Part shown: positions 1 through 9,413 of the stretch, piece by piece
How positions within the stretch are numbered: position 1 is the stretch's first letter
Layout: each line of letters opens with the position of its first letter
Assembly: GCA_903929355.1 (NCBI GenBank)
Contig: CAIYUN010000087.1
Coordinates: 1-64,000 of the forward strand
Direction of reading: 5' to 3'
Source: an uncultured Opitutaceae bacterium
GTDB taxonomy: Bacteria; Verrucomicrobiota; Verrucomicrobiia; Opitutales; Opitutaceae
Length of the DNA: 64,000 nucleotides
The notes under the pieces: generated by a model
Databases searched by the model: none
What the model saw: only the letters and a program-made list of their open reading frames with translations
What the model was told of the DNA's origin: nothing
Made by a program: the position numbers and the translations under genes

Positions 1-2804
1 GCGGCACCCGCGCCGCCCGCCCCACCACCACCGCGCCGCCCGCCGGCGGCGCTGACCGCCGCCGGGTTGCCGATCACGCCGCGCGGCTGGCCTCCGGGCT
101 GGGCGTCCGTGTTCAGCGCGATGCTGACGCCGCCGGGGAAGGACTGCGTTTTCACGGTGTCATTCCAACCGTCAAGCATCACGAGCGCCGGTGCGCCGCC
201 GAGCTTTCCGGCGTCCGCCTCGACCGTGATCGTGCGGGACTCGCCAGGGAGGAGCGAGACGAAGTTCTCGGAGTAATAGGCGGGCAGCACCCGCGCATTC
301 GTGTCCGCGCGACGCAGTTGGAGATGGGCCATCACCGCGATCGACGAACCGTGGTTCGCGAGGGTCACGTCGAGCAGGCAGTGACCGTCGGCGTCGTGGC
401 GCACGATGTTGGCGTCGAGGGCGGCGGGGGCGATTTTGTCGAGCGAGGTGTAGTCCGCCGCGTTGGCCGGCAGCGCACGCCAGTAGAAGTTGTCTGAAAC
501 GGTTCTGCCCGCCTCGTTCTTCAACTCCAGTTTCACGAAATGCACGGGGGAGAGATCCGTCGGAAACACAATCGCGCCGGCGTCGGTCACGGCGCTGGCG
601 GGCGCGGTGACGGGCACCGTGCGGTCGGACTTCAGGGTGCCGTCGAGGCTGAACACCCGGACCCGGGCGGTCAGCCCGGCGAGGGCGGCGGGGGTGTTGT
701 TGACCACCATGAGATTGAAGTTGGCCTGGTTCATCATCACATGGACGGGCTCGCACGCCTTTTGGGTGCCATAGAGCGACGCCAGCGGCTCGAGGTCGTA
801 GCTGTAATATTGCCAGACGAAGCTCGGCTGGGAGGGGTTGCTCATCCAGGTGAGCACGCCGGTGGCGGGCTTGAACAGCTTGGCGAAACGGCCCTCATAC
901 ATGGCCCGGTAGGACTCGTAACAGGCGAGCTGCGACTTGCGCGCGAACTCGGCGAGGTTGGCCGACACGCCATAGCGCTGGGCGAGCAAATCCTGATAAA
1001 GCCGGCCCTGGGCTGACTGCGCGCCGCGCAGCAGGTCGTGGATGGCCCAGTCGTCGTTAATGGTGTTCCAGTCCTTCTCCGGCATCATTGCCTTGATGGA
1101 CTCCAGCGTGGGGATGGAGACGCTGCCGAGCTCCGTCTTGAACGCCTCCGCCGCCCCAAAGGTGTAGTAGTCCTGCGGCACGCGCCACGCATACGGGCCG
1201 CTGGATTTGACGCCGGCTCCGTCGTTGGAATTGGGATGGTAAAGGCGCACCGGCTCCAGCTCCTTCATGATCTGCAGCAGGCCGGCGGCGACGGCGGCCG
1301 GACCGGGATCACCCTCGTTGCGGCCGCACCACAGCACGATGCTGGGGTGGTTGCGGAAACGGAGCACCTTCTCGCGGACGTTGGCGAGATACATCGGGAT
1401 GTCGCGCACATCGAGGCTGTCATTGTTCACGCCCGCCTCGCGCCGGCCGCTGTCGCTGGGGTTGGGCTCGAAAAACTCGTCCCAGATCATGATGCCGTGG
1501 CGGTCGCACAGGTCGTAAAAATCCTCGCCGGTGCTCTGGCCGACCCAGTTGCGGATCATGTTTACGTTGGCCAGTTGGTGGAAACGGATCTGTGCCTCCA
1601 GCCGTTCGCGCGGGATGCGTTTCATCGCCTCGTCCATGCCCCAGTCGCCGCCCTTGCACATGACGGGCACGCCGTTGACGGAGAGGGCGAGGTTGTCGCT
1701 GCCGGGCAGGGCGTAGGTGATCTCGCGGATGCCGAAGCTCACGTCGCGGGAGTCGGAGGGCGCCCCGCCGAGTGCAAAGCTCAGGTGCAGCGAGTAGAGC
1801 TCCGGCTTGCCGTAGCCGTTGGGCCACCAGAGGCGCGGGTTGGCGACATGCAGCACCGCAGTGCTGGCGGGGGTGAGTTTGATCAGCTTGGACTCGCCGG
1901 CCGCCAGGGTGACCGGCACCGAGAAGCTGCCACCTTCAAATTCGCCGGTGAGCGCACCGGACTGCGGGGCGGCGGTGACGTTGTGGACCGTGGCCTCGAC
2001 GGACAGGTCGGCGGTGTCCGTGCGCGGCAGCGGGAGATGGGACGTGACCAGCGGATTTTCAATGATCACCGCGCCGCTGGCGGCGAGGGTGACCTTCTGC
2101 CAGATGCCCATGTCGCGGTCGCGGATGACCGGGATCCAGTCCCAGCTCTGGGTGTCGATGAAGGTGGGTCCGTCCTGCGAGAGGATGCCGCCGTTGGTGA
2201 TGGTGCCCGAGGCCTGGGTGTGGTCGCGGGGCGTGCCGGGATGCGGCGGCGGCTGGATCAGCACGGCCACCACGGTCATCTGGCCCGGCCGCACGAACGG
2301 GGTGACATTGAATTTCCCGCGGGTGAACGCGCCCCGGATGTTGCCGAGGCTGTGGCCGTTGACCCACACTTCGGCGGTGTAGTTGATGCCCTCGAAATTC
2401 AGCCAGACCTGCCGGCCCGTGAAGGTGAGCGGGACGTTGACCTGGGTGCGATACCAGTAGGAGGTGCGGGAGAGGCTCTCGGGGATGGTCCGGTTGTTTT
2501 CGCCGTAGAGCGGCTCGGGATAGACCCCGTCGTTGACGAGGCTGGTGAGCACGGTGCCCGGCACGGTGGCCTGGAGCCAGTGAGCCGGCGTGTAACCGGC
2601 CGTGGAGATCGCGTCGCCCTTGTCGGGCACCTTGGCGATGTCCTGCAACTGCCAGCCCGACTGGAGGGTCACCGCGTCTGACAGGGCCGGCTCCGCCGGC
2701 CTGGATGAACTCGCGGTTCCGGTGCCGGGGCCGGAGCAGCCCGCCACCAATCCGGCCAATGCGACGGCCACCGTCAGCAGAATCTTGGGGAGAAACGTTT
2801 TCAT
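1..2804 (-). CDS. Glycoside hydrolase family 2 lipoprotein (exo-beta-glucosaminidase/beta-mannosidase-like), 3' end cut by window
   Basis: About 934 codons are visible and the C-terminus lies beyond the left edge. The start at 2804 gives a lipoprotein signal with lipobox LVAGC near residues 19-23, so the enzyme is probably anchored in the periplasm or outer membrane. A sugar-binding jelly-roll (around residues 50-230, with VWVNGHSLG) precedes the GH2 immunoglobulin-like and TIM-barrel domains. The acid/base motif WCGRNEG places the catalytic Glu at about residue 497, and KTELGSVSIP supplies the probable nucleophile at about 558. This layout fits the exo-beta-glucosaminidase/mannosidase branch of GH2; the true substrate is unknown. 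The last visible residues are a Gly/Arg-rich run (GGRRGGGGAGGAG) unlike the rest of the protein. It is divergent from the lactonase gene across a 134-bp gap that must hold both promoters. Confidence 0.9.
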   Translation of the reverse strand, partial: MKTFLPKILLTVAVALAGLVAGCSGPGTGTASSSRPAEPALSDAVTLQSGWQLQDIAKVPDKGDAISTAGYTPAHWLQATVPGTVLTSLVNDGVYPEPLYGENNRTIPESLSRTSYWYRTQVNVPLTFTGRQVWLNFEGINYTAEVWVNGHSLGNIRGAFTRGKFNVTPFVRPGQMTVVAVLIQPPPHPGTPRDHTQASGTITNGGILSQDGPTFIDTQSWDWIPVIRDRDMGIWQKVTLAASGAVIIENPLVTSHLPLPRTDTADLSVEATVHNVTAAPQSGALTGEFEGGSFSVPVTLAAGESKLIKLTPASTAVLHVANPRLWWPNGYGKPELYSLHLSFALGGAPSDSRDVSFGIREITYALPGSDNLALSVNGVPVMCKGGDWGMDEAMKRIPRERLEAQIRFHQLANVNMIRNWVGQSTGEDFYDLCDRHGIMIWDEFFEPNPSDSGRREAGVNNDSLDVRDIPMYLANVREKVLRFRNHPSIVLWCGRNEGDPGPAAVAAGLLQIMKELEPVRLYHPNSNDGAGVKSSGPYAWRVPQDYYTFGAAEAFKTELGSVSIPTLESIKAMMPEKDWNTINDDWAIHDLLRGAQSAQGRLYQDLLAQRYGVSANLAEFARKSQLACYESYRAMYEGRFAKLFKPATGVLTWMSNPSQPSFVWQYYSYDLEPLASLYGTQKACEPVHVMMNQANFNLMVVNNTPAALAGLTARVRVFSLDGTLKSDRTVPVTAPASAVTDAGAIVFPTDLSPVHFVKLELKNEAGRTVSDNFYWRALPANAADYTSLDKIAPAALDANIVRHDADGHCLLDVTLANHGSSIAVMAHLQLRRADTNARVLPAYYSENFVSLLPGESRTITVEADAGKLGGAPALVMLDGWNDTVKTQSFPGGVSIALNTDAQPGGQPRGVIGNPAAVSAAGGRRGGGGAGGAGA

Positions 2805-2938
2805 AGGGTAAAGGACGACTTTGAGAAGTTTGCCCCACGCCTGTCCAGCCATTAAGGGTCTCACTTTTACTCCGGTCCCGAAACTGAGCTGCGCCGGTTC
2901 TCCCTTGCCGACCGGACCCACCATTCCATGCTGCACGC

Positions 2939-4129
2939 ATGATTTCACCCCGCCCCTGCCTTCTCCTCCCTGCTCTGGGTGCGCTGTTCGCGTCCCTCGG
3001 CGGCGCCGCTCCCAACGCGCCCGTCCCCGTGGTTGGGCCTGCGACCGGCTTTCACGTCTTTTTCGGTACCAGCCGGGGCGGCGCCAATCGCGGAGTATCG
3101 CTCGGGGAGTTCGGCGCGGTTACCGGTGCACTGACCGTGCCCGCGCTGGACGCGGCCACCACTTCGCCGTCCTACCAGGCGTTGTCGGCCGATGGCCGCC
3201 ATCTCTACACCTGCGATTCCGTGGACAATCTGCCGGGTCAGCGAGGGGGCGGCGTGAGCGCGTTCGCCGTCGATCCCGCCACCGGACGGCTCACTGCGCT
3301 CAACACGCAGTTGTCCGGTGGCAACATGCCCACCTACCTCAGCCTCGATGGCAGCGGCCGCTTCGTCCTGGTGGCCAATTACAACAGCGGGAGTGTGGCC
3401 GTCCTGCCCATTCTGCCCGACGGGTCCCTCGGCGCGCGCACCGGCTTCGATCAGCACACCGGCCACAGCGTGAACCCCTCGCGCCAGTCCTCGCCCCATG
3501 CCCACTCGATCATCACCGACCCGACCAACCGCTTTGCCCTCACCTGCGACCTCGGTCTGGACCAGGTCCTCGTCTATCATTTCGACGACAAAACCGGCGC
3601 GATCACCCCCAACGACCCCGCCTTTGTCAGTCTCAAGGCCGGCTCCGGACCGCGGCATCTGGCCTTCGCGCCTTCCGGGAAAGTGCTCTATGTCACGAGC
3701 GAACTCGCCAACACCGTGACGGCCTTCAATTGGGACGCATCCTTGGGGGCTCTCACCGAATTTCAGACGGCCTCGACGCTACCGGCCGACTTCAAGGGCC
3801 AGAGCGCCTGCGCGGAGATCGGCATCCATCCCTCGGGCCGGTTTCTCTACGCCTCCAACCGGGGGGACAACAGTCTCGCGGTTTTCACCGTGGATCAGGC
3901 CACGGCCCGTTTGACCTTGGTGCAAAACATCCCCACCGGTGGCAAGACCCCGCGCGGCTTCAGCCTCGACCCGACCGGCGGATGGATCATCTGCACCAAT
4001 CAGGACAGCGACAACGCGGTGGTCTTCAAGGTCGACGCCGACACTGGGCGACTCACGCAGGTCGGCGCACCCGTCAGCGTGTCCAATCCGGTATGTCCGC
4101 GGTTCGTGCCAAGGCTGGCGACGCCGTGA
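2939..4129 (+). CDS. Exported lactonase family protein (YbhE-type 7-bladed beta-propeller)
   Basis: 396 aa with an N-terminal signal peptide (hydrophobic LLLPALGALFASLGG followed by AAP), then repeated propeller blades with motifs such as SADGRHLYTCD, LDGSGRFVLVANYNSGSVAV, GPRHLAFAPSGKVLYVTSEL, HPSGRFLYASNRGDNSLAVF and DPTGGWIICTNQDSDNAVVF. These match the 6-phosphogluconolactonase/lactonase family (Pfam Lactonase, PF10282). Because the protein is exported, an ordinary role in the cytosolic pentose phosphate pathway is unlikely; hydrolysis of a sugar lactone or a binding role in the periplasm is more plausible (inference). It is divergent from the GH2 lipoprotein and followed by an MFS transporter on the same strand, suggesting a small sugar-processing neighbourhood. 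Confidence 0.9.
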   Translation: MISPRPCLLLPALGALFASLGGAAPNAPVPVVGPATGFHVFFGTSRGGANRGVSLGEFGAVTGALTVPALDAATTSPSYQALSADGRHLYTCDSVDNLPGQRGGGVSAFAVDPATGRLTALNTQLSGGNMPTYLSLDGSGRFVLVANYNSGSVAVLPILPDGSLGARTGFDQHTGHSVNPSRQSSPHAHSIITDPTNRFALTCDLGLDQVLVYHFDDKTGAITPNDPAFVSLKAGSGPRHLAFAPSGKVLYVTSELANTVTAFNWDASLGALTEFQTASTLPADFKGQSACAEIGIHPSGRFLYASNRGDNSLAVFTVDQATARLTLVQNIPTGGKTPRGFSLDPTGGWIICTNQDSDNAVVFKVDADTGRLTQVGAPVSVSNPVCPRFVPRLATP

Positions 4130-4218
4130 CCCGGCAGGGAGTAGTGGTCGCCGCCGACTCCACTCCTGACGAAAGATAAAGATAAAGAGGAAAGAGAAAG
4201 AGCGGGGGACAGAGTGGC

Positions 4219-5598
4219 ATGGACGGAATTTCTATCCTTGCCGCCGCCCGACCGCTTCCCACGCTCGTCCGGATGCCCAACCCCGCCCCGGCGCCCCGTG
4301 AGGCCGCCACGCTCCGCGAAATCACCCCGTACCAATGGAAATCCGGCATCGCCGCCTGGCTGGGCTGGCTGTTCGATGGCCTCGAGCTGCATCTCTACAC
4401 GCTCGTCGCCGGGCCGCTGGTCCTTTACCTCCTTTTCAACACGACCAATGGCGGGCTGCTGACCCATGACCAGAATGTGTCCCTCACCGAGAAGAAGGGC
4501 TACATTCAGGCCGCGTTTCTCATCGGCTGGGCGCTCGGCGGATCGTTTTTCGGCCGGCTCGGCGACCGCCTGGGCCGCAGCCGCACGCTGGCCCTCACCG
4601 TGCTGACCTACGCGATTTGCACGGGCCTGTGCGCCTTCGCGCAAAACTGGTGGGAGCTCATGATCTTCCGCTTTGTCTCGGCGCTCGGCATTGGCGGCGA
4701 GTGGGCGGTCGGCGCCTCGCTGCTGTCCGAGACCTGGCCGCGGGCCTGGCGCCCGTGGCTGGCCGCCATCCTGCAAACCGGCGTGAATGTCGGCATCCTC
4801 GTCGCGGCCACGCTTGTCTGGTCGTTTCTGCCGCTGCTGCCAGAGCACTCCGAGCGTTATGTTTTTCTCATCGGCGTGCTGCCCGCCTTGTTCGTTTTCT
4901 GGATCCGCCGCAAGGTGCCGGAGACCGCCGCGTGGCAGGCGGCCGAGGCCTCCTCCGTCGTCAAGCCGGGGGTGCGCGATCTTTTCCGTGGCGACGTGGC
5001 CCGCACCACCTGGATCACGACCGTCGTTTGCGCGCTCGGCCTCTCGGTCTGGTGGCTGTTCCAGTTCTGGCATCCGCAACACCTCCGCAAATTGCTTGAG
5101 ACGGACGGCCATACGCCGAAGGAACAGATCACGTCGCTCATCACGGCCGCGTTCTTCACCGTCATCGCGGTGTCGGTGGCCGGGAACTTTTTCGCCGCCT
5201 GGCTGGCCCGCCGGCTGGGCAACCCCCGGGCGATTCTGATCTGCTTTGTCGGTCTGGGCGGTGCCATGGCGGGTGCGTTTATCGTGCCGCGCGGTTTCGG
5301 CGAGCTGGCCTGGTTCTGGTGTCCGTTGACCGGGTTTTTCTCCGGCGTGTTCGGGCTGTTCACGATGTATCTGCCGCCGCTGTTTCCAACCCTGCTGCGC
5401 ACGTCAGGGGCGGGCTTCTGTTTCAACATCGGCCGCCTCGCGGCCGCCGGGGTGCAAATCGTGTTCGCCAAACAGGCCCCGGACGACCTCCGCGTCGCCC
5501 TGCTCTGGTCAAGCGCGATCGCCTTTCTCGCCGCGATCAGCGCCCTCTGGCTCCCGCGTGGCACGGTGGATTGCACCAGCCCCGCCCCGACCTCCTAG
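4219..5598 (+). CDS. MFS transporter
   Basis: 459 aa with about 12 hydrophobic segments. The loop 2-3 signature GRLGDRLGRSRTLALT (MFS motif A) follows two N-terminal helices, the first containing GWLFDGLELHLYTLV; an acidic residue in the first helix is typical of proton-coupled organic-acid and sugar-acid symporters. The second half repeats the pattern with WLARRLGNPRAILICF. The substrate cannot be read from sequence; an acid or sugar acid is a guess consistent with the adjacent exported lactonase. The ATG at 4219 is used here, but ATG 4273 (MPNPAPAPREAATLRE) is an equally good start. The 89-bp upstream gap ends in a purine-rich stretch containing GATAAAGATAAAGAG. Confidence 0.85.
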   Translation: MDGISILAAARPLPTLVRMPNPAPAPREAATLREITPYQWKSGIAAWLGWLFDGLELHLYTLVAGPLVLYLLFNTTNGGLLTHDQNVSLTEKKGYIQAAFLIGWALGGSFFGRLGDRLGRSRTLALTVLTYAICTGLCAFAQNWWELMIFRFVSALGIGGEWAVGASLLSETWPRAWRPWLAAILQTGVNVGILVAATLVWSFLPLLPEHSERYVFLIGVLPALFVFWIRRKVPETAAWQAAEASSVVKPGVRDLFRGDVARTTWITTVVCALGLSVWWLFQFWHPQHLRKLLETDGHTPKEQITSLITAAFFTVIAVSVAGNFFAAWLARRLGNPRAILICFVGLGGAMAGAFIVPRGFGELAWFWCPLTGFFSGVFGLFTMYLPPLFPTLLRTSGAGFCFNIGRLAAAGVQIVFAKQAPDDLRVALLWSSAIAFLAAISALWLPRGTVDCTSPAPTS

Positions 5599-5665
5599 GT
5601 TTCCTTCCGCTCGTTCCCAGTTCGCCGTAACCTTGGCGAAGTGGAAAAAGCCTTGACGAACATGG

Positions 5666-5735
5666 AACGCGAAGACGCAGAGGCGCAGAGCCCAATATTC
5701 CCCTCTGCGCCTTTGCGTCTTTGCGTCTTCGCGTT
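5666..5735. repeat. Hairpin repeat, GCGCCTTTGCGT family, copy 1
   Basis: The left arm begins AACGCGAAGACGCAGAGGCG and the right arm ends CGTCTTCGCGTT, so the 70 bp can fold into a long imperfect hairpin around the loop CCCAATATTCC. A reverse-oriented relative with the same loop lies at 14538-14606, and a half copy lies just before tpiA (about 13470-13503). It sits in the 245-bp gap before the uvrA-like gene, next to a degenerate CGCCGTAxCCTTGGCGAAG word at 5623-5641. Confidence 0.75.
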
Positions 5736-5843
5736 AATGGATTGATCGGCGGTTTTTATTTGACCGGGGGTTGCCGCTTGGCCCCCCCCCGCACGAAATC
5801 CGTTTGCCCCCGCCCGGTTTCTGGTAAGTTGCGGGTAGCACCC

Positions 5844-8747
5844 ATGCCGGCCGCGACCCATCTCCACGTCAAAGGCGCGCGCGAGCACAACTTGAAGAAC
5901 CTCGAGTTGCGGCTCCCGCGGGGGAAGCTCGTGGTCGTCACCGGGCCGAGCGGTTCGGGCAAGTCGTCGCTCGCCTTCGACACCATCTACGCCGAGGGCC
6001 ACCGCAAATACATGGAGTCGCTTTCGACCCAGGCGCGCCAGATCCTCGACCAGCTCCCCCGGCCCGACGTGGACTTCATCCACGGCCTGTCCCCGGTGCT
6101 CGCCATCGGGCAGCGCACCGGCGGCGACTCGCCCCGCAGCACCATTGCGACCGTGACCGAGATCGCCGACTACGCGCGCCTGCTCTGGGCGCTCCACGGC
6201 GCCCAGGTGTGTCCCAAGGACGGGGGCAGGGTGGTCCGGCGCTCACTCGACGACAATGTGGCGCGGGTCCTGGGTGAATTTTCGGGCGAGCGCCTCATGC
6301 TGCTGGCCCCGGTGCTGCGGGCCAAGCCCGCCGTGCTGCGCGACGAGCTGCCGCGACTGCGCCAGCGGGGATTTCAGCGGGTGCGGATCGGCGGCGTGGT
6401 CAGGAACCTGGACGACCCGGACCTCGTGCCTTCCGGCCCCAGGGAGGTGGCGGTGGACTTGGTGGTGGACCGCCTCGTCGCCAACGCCGACCAGCACAGC
6501 CGCCTCGCCGACTCCCTCGAACTGGCCTTCCGCGAGGGGAAGGACCGGGCGATGGTGCTCGCGCAGAAATCTCCTGACGCGGAATGGCGCGAACTGGGGC
6601 TTTCCCAGGCGCTCGCGTGCGAGGTGTGCGGCGACACGTTTGAGAAGCTCACGCCGAAACATTTCTCGTTCAACCATCCCGAGGGCGCCTGTCCCGACTG
6701 CGGCGGACTGGGCCGCAAACTGCGCTTCGTGCCCGAGCTGATCGTGCCCGATCCGACCAAGTCCATCCGCGAGGGTGCGCTCAAGCCATGGCGCATCGGT
6801 GGAAAAAATCTCATCATCAAGCACAACGCCCTGCTCAAGCAGCTCGCCGAGCAACTACCCTTCGACGCGGATGTGCCCTGGCGGGACCTGCCCGAAAAGA
6901 CGCGCCACGCCATTCTGCACGGTGCGGGCGAGCGGCAATTTGCCTTCAAGCTCCGCCGGATGCGGACTGCGAAGGCGGGGCCGTTTGAGGGCGTGATCGC
7001 GGACCTCGAGGAAAGCTTTTACCACACCGACAGCGAGGGCTTCCAGGCGCGGCTGACGACCTTCATGGTGAGTGGGCCGTGCCCCACCTGCCGCGGGGCG
7101 CGGTTGAATCCGCGCAGCGCGGCCGTGCGGATTGAATATGGAGCGGCGTCGCGTCCCCAATTCGGACCGGAGGCAATCACCTTTCCCTCCTTTATGGCCC
7201 TCGACGTGACCGCCGCACACGCGGTCGCGGCCCGGCTGGCCGCCGCGCTGGCGACCAACCCCGCCCTGGGCGAGGTCGTCAACGGTATCGAGCAGCGGCT
7301 GCGCTTCCTGCTGGACACCGGCCTCGGCTACCTGACGCTCGACCGCGATTACGGCACGCTCTCCGGCGGCGAGGCGCAGCGGGTGCGGCTCGCCACCCAG
7401 CTCGGCATGGGGCTGATGGGGGTCATCTACGTGCTCGACGAGCCGAGCATCGGCCTGCACCCGCACGACAACCAGCGGCTTATCGGCCAGCTCCGGGGGC
7501 TGCGGGACCGGGGCAACACCGTGCTGGTGGTTGAACACGACGCCGAGACCATGCTGGCGGCCGACGAGATAATCGAGCTCGGGCCCGGTGCGGGCACCGA
7601 GGGCGGACACCTGCTGTTCCAGGGGACGCCGGCGGCGCTGATCGCCGCGCCGGCCAGGCAGACCCGCACCGGACCCTATCTCTCCCGCCAGCAACAGGTC
7701 ACCAAGGAAGCGAAAACCAAGGTGCCCGATGGGGCCTATGTCACCGTGCGCGAGGCGCGTGAGCACAACCTGCGCGGAATTGACGCGCGCTTCCCCGTCG
7801 GGCTGCTGACCGTGGTCACCGGGGTGAGCGGCTCGGGCAAGAGCACCCTGGTGAACGACATTCTGGCCGCGGCCGCCGCGCGGAAGCTCAACGGCGCGAA
7901 GAGCCTCCCCGGCAAACACCGTCACCTGGAGCACCTGGAGTTTTTTGAGAAGCTGGTGCAGGTGGACCAGGAGCCCATTGGCCGGAGCCCACGCTCGAAT
8001 CCCGCCACCTACACCAAGCTGCTGGACCTGCTGCGGGATCTCTACGCGCAGGTGTCGCTGGCGAAGGTGCGAGGCTATAAGGCGAGCCGTTTCTCGTTCA
8101 ATGTCCGGGGCGGCCGCTGCGAGCGCTGCCAGGGTGACGGGGTGATCAAGCTGGACATGCAGTTCATGGCCGACGCCTACGCCCCGTGCCCCAGTTGCGG
8201 CGGGCGGCGGTTCAACCGCGAGACCCTGGAAATCCTGTTTCATGGGAAATCCATCGCCGATGTCCTCGACCTCACGGTGCGGGAGGCGATTACCCTGTTT
8301 CGCAACATTCCGCGGGTCATCGACAAGCTGGCGACGCTCGACGCGGTGGGGCTGGGCTACCTCAAGCTCGGGCAGCCTGCGACTACCCTGTCCGGCGGCG
8401 AGGCGCAGCGGCTCAAGCTCTCGCTCGAGCTCAGCAAGCGCCAGCAGGGCGGCACGCTCTACATCCTCGACGAGCCGACGACCGGCCTGCACTGGGTGGA
8501 CATTCAGAACCTGATGGACCTGCTCTTCAAGCTGCGCGACCAGGGCAACACGGTGATCGTGATCGAGCACAATCTCGACGTGATCAACCTGGCCGACTGG
8601 CTCATCGACCTCGGCCCCGGTGGCGGGGCGGATGGTGGCGATTTGGTCTATGCCGGCCCGCGCGACGGCATCGAGGGTTGCGCCCGGTCGCTCACGGGGA
8701 TCGCACTCAAGCGCTGGGGGCGGCCGGCTGGGGCCGGCCCGGGTTGA
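5844..8747 (+). CDS. UvrA-family excinuclease ABC subunit A paralogue
   Basis: 967 aa from ATG 5844; the frame stays open upstream to 5721, but the family's start motif ([16 protein letters not shown]) sits right after this ATG. Two ABC ATPase modules are present: Walker [10 protein letters not shown] at about residue 36 and GVSGSGKST at about 661; signatures LSGGEAQR near 507 and 850; Walker [10 protein letters not shown] and LYILDEPT. Zinc-binding pairs CEVCG...CPDCGG and CERCQ...CPSCGG are visible, as is [11 protein letters not shown]. UvrA loads UvrB on damaged DNA in nucleotide excision repair. The family's usual YARQFLGQMxKPDVDxIEGLSPAIAIDQ block reads [20 protein letters not shown] followed by [11 protein letters not shown], so this is probably a divergent paralogue rather than the housekeeping copy; resistance or self-protection roles are known for some such paralogues. 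Confidence 0.9.
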   Translation: MPAATHLHVKGAREHNLKNLELRLPRGKLVVVTGPSGSGKSSLAFDTIYAEGHRKYMESLSTQARQILDQLPRPDVDFIHGLSPVLAIGQRTGGDSPRSTIATVTEIADYARLLWALHGAQVCPKDGGRVVRRSLDDNVARVLGEFSGERLMLLAPVLRAKPAVLRDELPRLRQRGFQRVRIGGVVRNLDDPDLVPSGPREVAVDLVVDRLVANADQHSRLADSLELAFREGKDRAMVLAQKSPDAEWRELGLSQALACEVCGDTFEKLTPKHFSFNHPEGACPDCGGLGRKLRFVPELIVPDPTKSIREGALKPWRIGGKNLIIKHNALLKQLAEQLPFDADVPWRDLPEKTRHAILHGAGERQFAFKLRRMRTAKAGPFEGVIADLEESFYHTDSEGFQARLTTFMVSGPCPTCRGARLNPRSAAVRIEYGAASRPQFGPEAITFPSFMALDVTAAHAVAARLAAALATNPALGEVVNGIEQRLRFLLDTGLGYLTLDRDYGTLSGGEAQRVRLATQLGMGLMGVIYVLDEPSIGLHPHDNQRLIGQLRGLRDRGNTVLVVEHDAETMLAADEIIELGPGAGTEGGHLLFQGTPAALIAAPARQTRTGPYLSRQQQVTKEAKTKVPDGAYVTVREAREHNLRGIDARFPVGLLTVVTGVSGSGKSTLVNDILAAAAARKLNGAKSLPGKHRHLEHLEFFEKLVQVDQEPIGRSPRSNPATYTKLLDLLRDLYAQVSLAKVRGYKASRFSFNVRGGRCERCQGDGVIKLDMQFMADAYAPCPSCGGRRFNRETLEILFHGKSIADVLDLTVREAITLFRNIPRVIDKLATLDAVGLGYLKLGQPATTLSGGEAQRLKLSLELSKRQQGGTLYILDEPTTGLHWVDIQNLMDLLFKLRDQGNTVIVIEHNLDVINLADWLIDLGPGGGADGGDLVYAGPRDGIEGCARSLTGIALKRWGRPAGAGPG

Positions 8748-8773
8748 GCGGCCTTAGGCTGAAGCTGAGTCGG

Positions 8774-9046
8774 TCAACCAATAACCGCGATGGCCAAGCA
8801 CACCACTATGAGCAGCAGGGCGGCGATGCGGTACGACCAGCGGGGGACGCCCAGTCCGAGGAGCAGGAAAGACGCGCACCAGATAAAGTAACCCTTCACC
8901 GCCGTCCCGCCCGGGCCAAAGTCGATGACTTGCCCGAGTAAAAACCAGCCCACACCGAACCAGAATCCAAAACGAAGCCACCGCTGTGCTGGCCGTAGCG
9001 GGGGCCTGGGCGTGTCCATGAGTTGGATGACGTGTTGCGGGCGCAC
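8774..9046 (-). CDS. Small membrane protein, unknown function
   Basis: 90 aa, or 81 aa from the internal ATG at 9019 (MDTPRPPLRPAQRWL). Three hydrophobic stretches are visible: FGFWFGVGWFLLGQVI, GYFIWCASFLLLGLGV and AALLLIVVCLAIAVIG, with Arg-rich ends between them. No family is recognised. It is convergent with the uvrA-like gene (27-bp gap), and its upstream side abuts a full-length dispersed repeat. It is short and not independently supported, but the clean hydrophobic segmentation argues for a real gene. Confidence 0.5.
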   Translation of the reverse strand: MRPQHVIQLMDTPRPPLRPAQRWLRFGFWFGVGWFLLGQVIDFGPGGTAVKGYFIWCASFLLLGLGVPRWSYRIAALLLIVVCLAIAVIG

Positions 9047-9106
9047 ACGTTACGTTCTGCTGGTACCTCCAACTCCTGTGAGCCGGTTCGTTCACCTTCC
9101 ACCCCC

Positions 9107-9342
9107 AGCGCCGATTCATGCAGGACATAAAATAATGATCATGAGAGACAAAACATTTCAGAAACCCGGTACGAAAACTTTTCGAACGGGCTGATTTGAA
9201 TCACTGATGGACGCTGATAAACACTGATTCAGAGGATCGGATAAGTGTAAATTAGTGTGCATAAGTGGTTACAGGTTTTTGTCTGATGAGGTCATGGCCG
9301 AACGCCAAGCCTTTGTGGCCTCGATATTCTTCCTTTCGTGAA
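9107..9342 (+). repeat. Dispersed ~237-bp repeat, copy 1
   Basis: It begins AGCGCCGATTCATG and ends in a TTCGTGAA tail, as do the copies at 10608-10844 and 27127-27366. The core at 9199-9270 is a ~72-bp imperfect hairpin built from three repeated ACACTGAT-like units on one arm and AGTGTxxAT-like units on the other, closed by AATCACT/AGTGGTT. The tail contains GTCTGATGAGGTCATGG. It has no open frame of its own and lies just upstream of the epimerase gene. Confidence 0.85.
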
Positions 9343-9413
9343 TAGGCGCTGTTCCATCCCATGATTGCGGACTCGACAGGCGCGGTCTGGTTTCGCAAAA
9401 CGGGTTCTCCCGC

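Noticed and set aside
1038-2681. 547-codon plus-strand open frame near the left edge
   Set aside because: Antisense to the GH2 gene, which has a signal peptide and catalytic motifs in frame.
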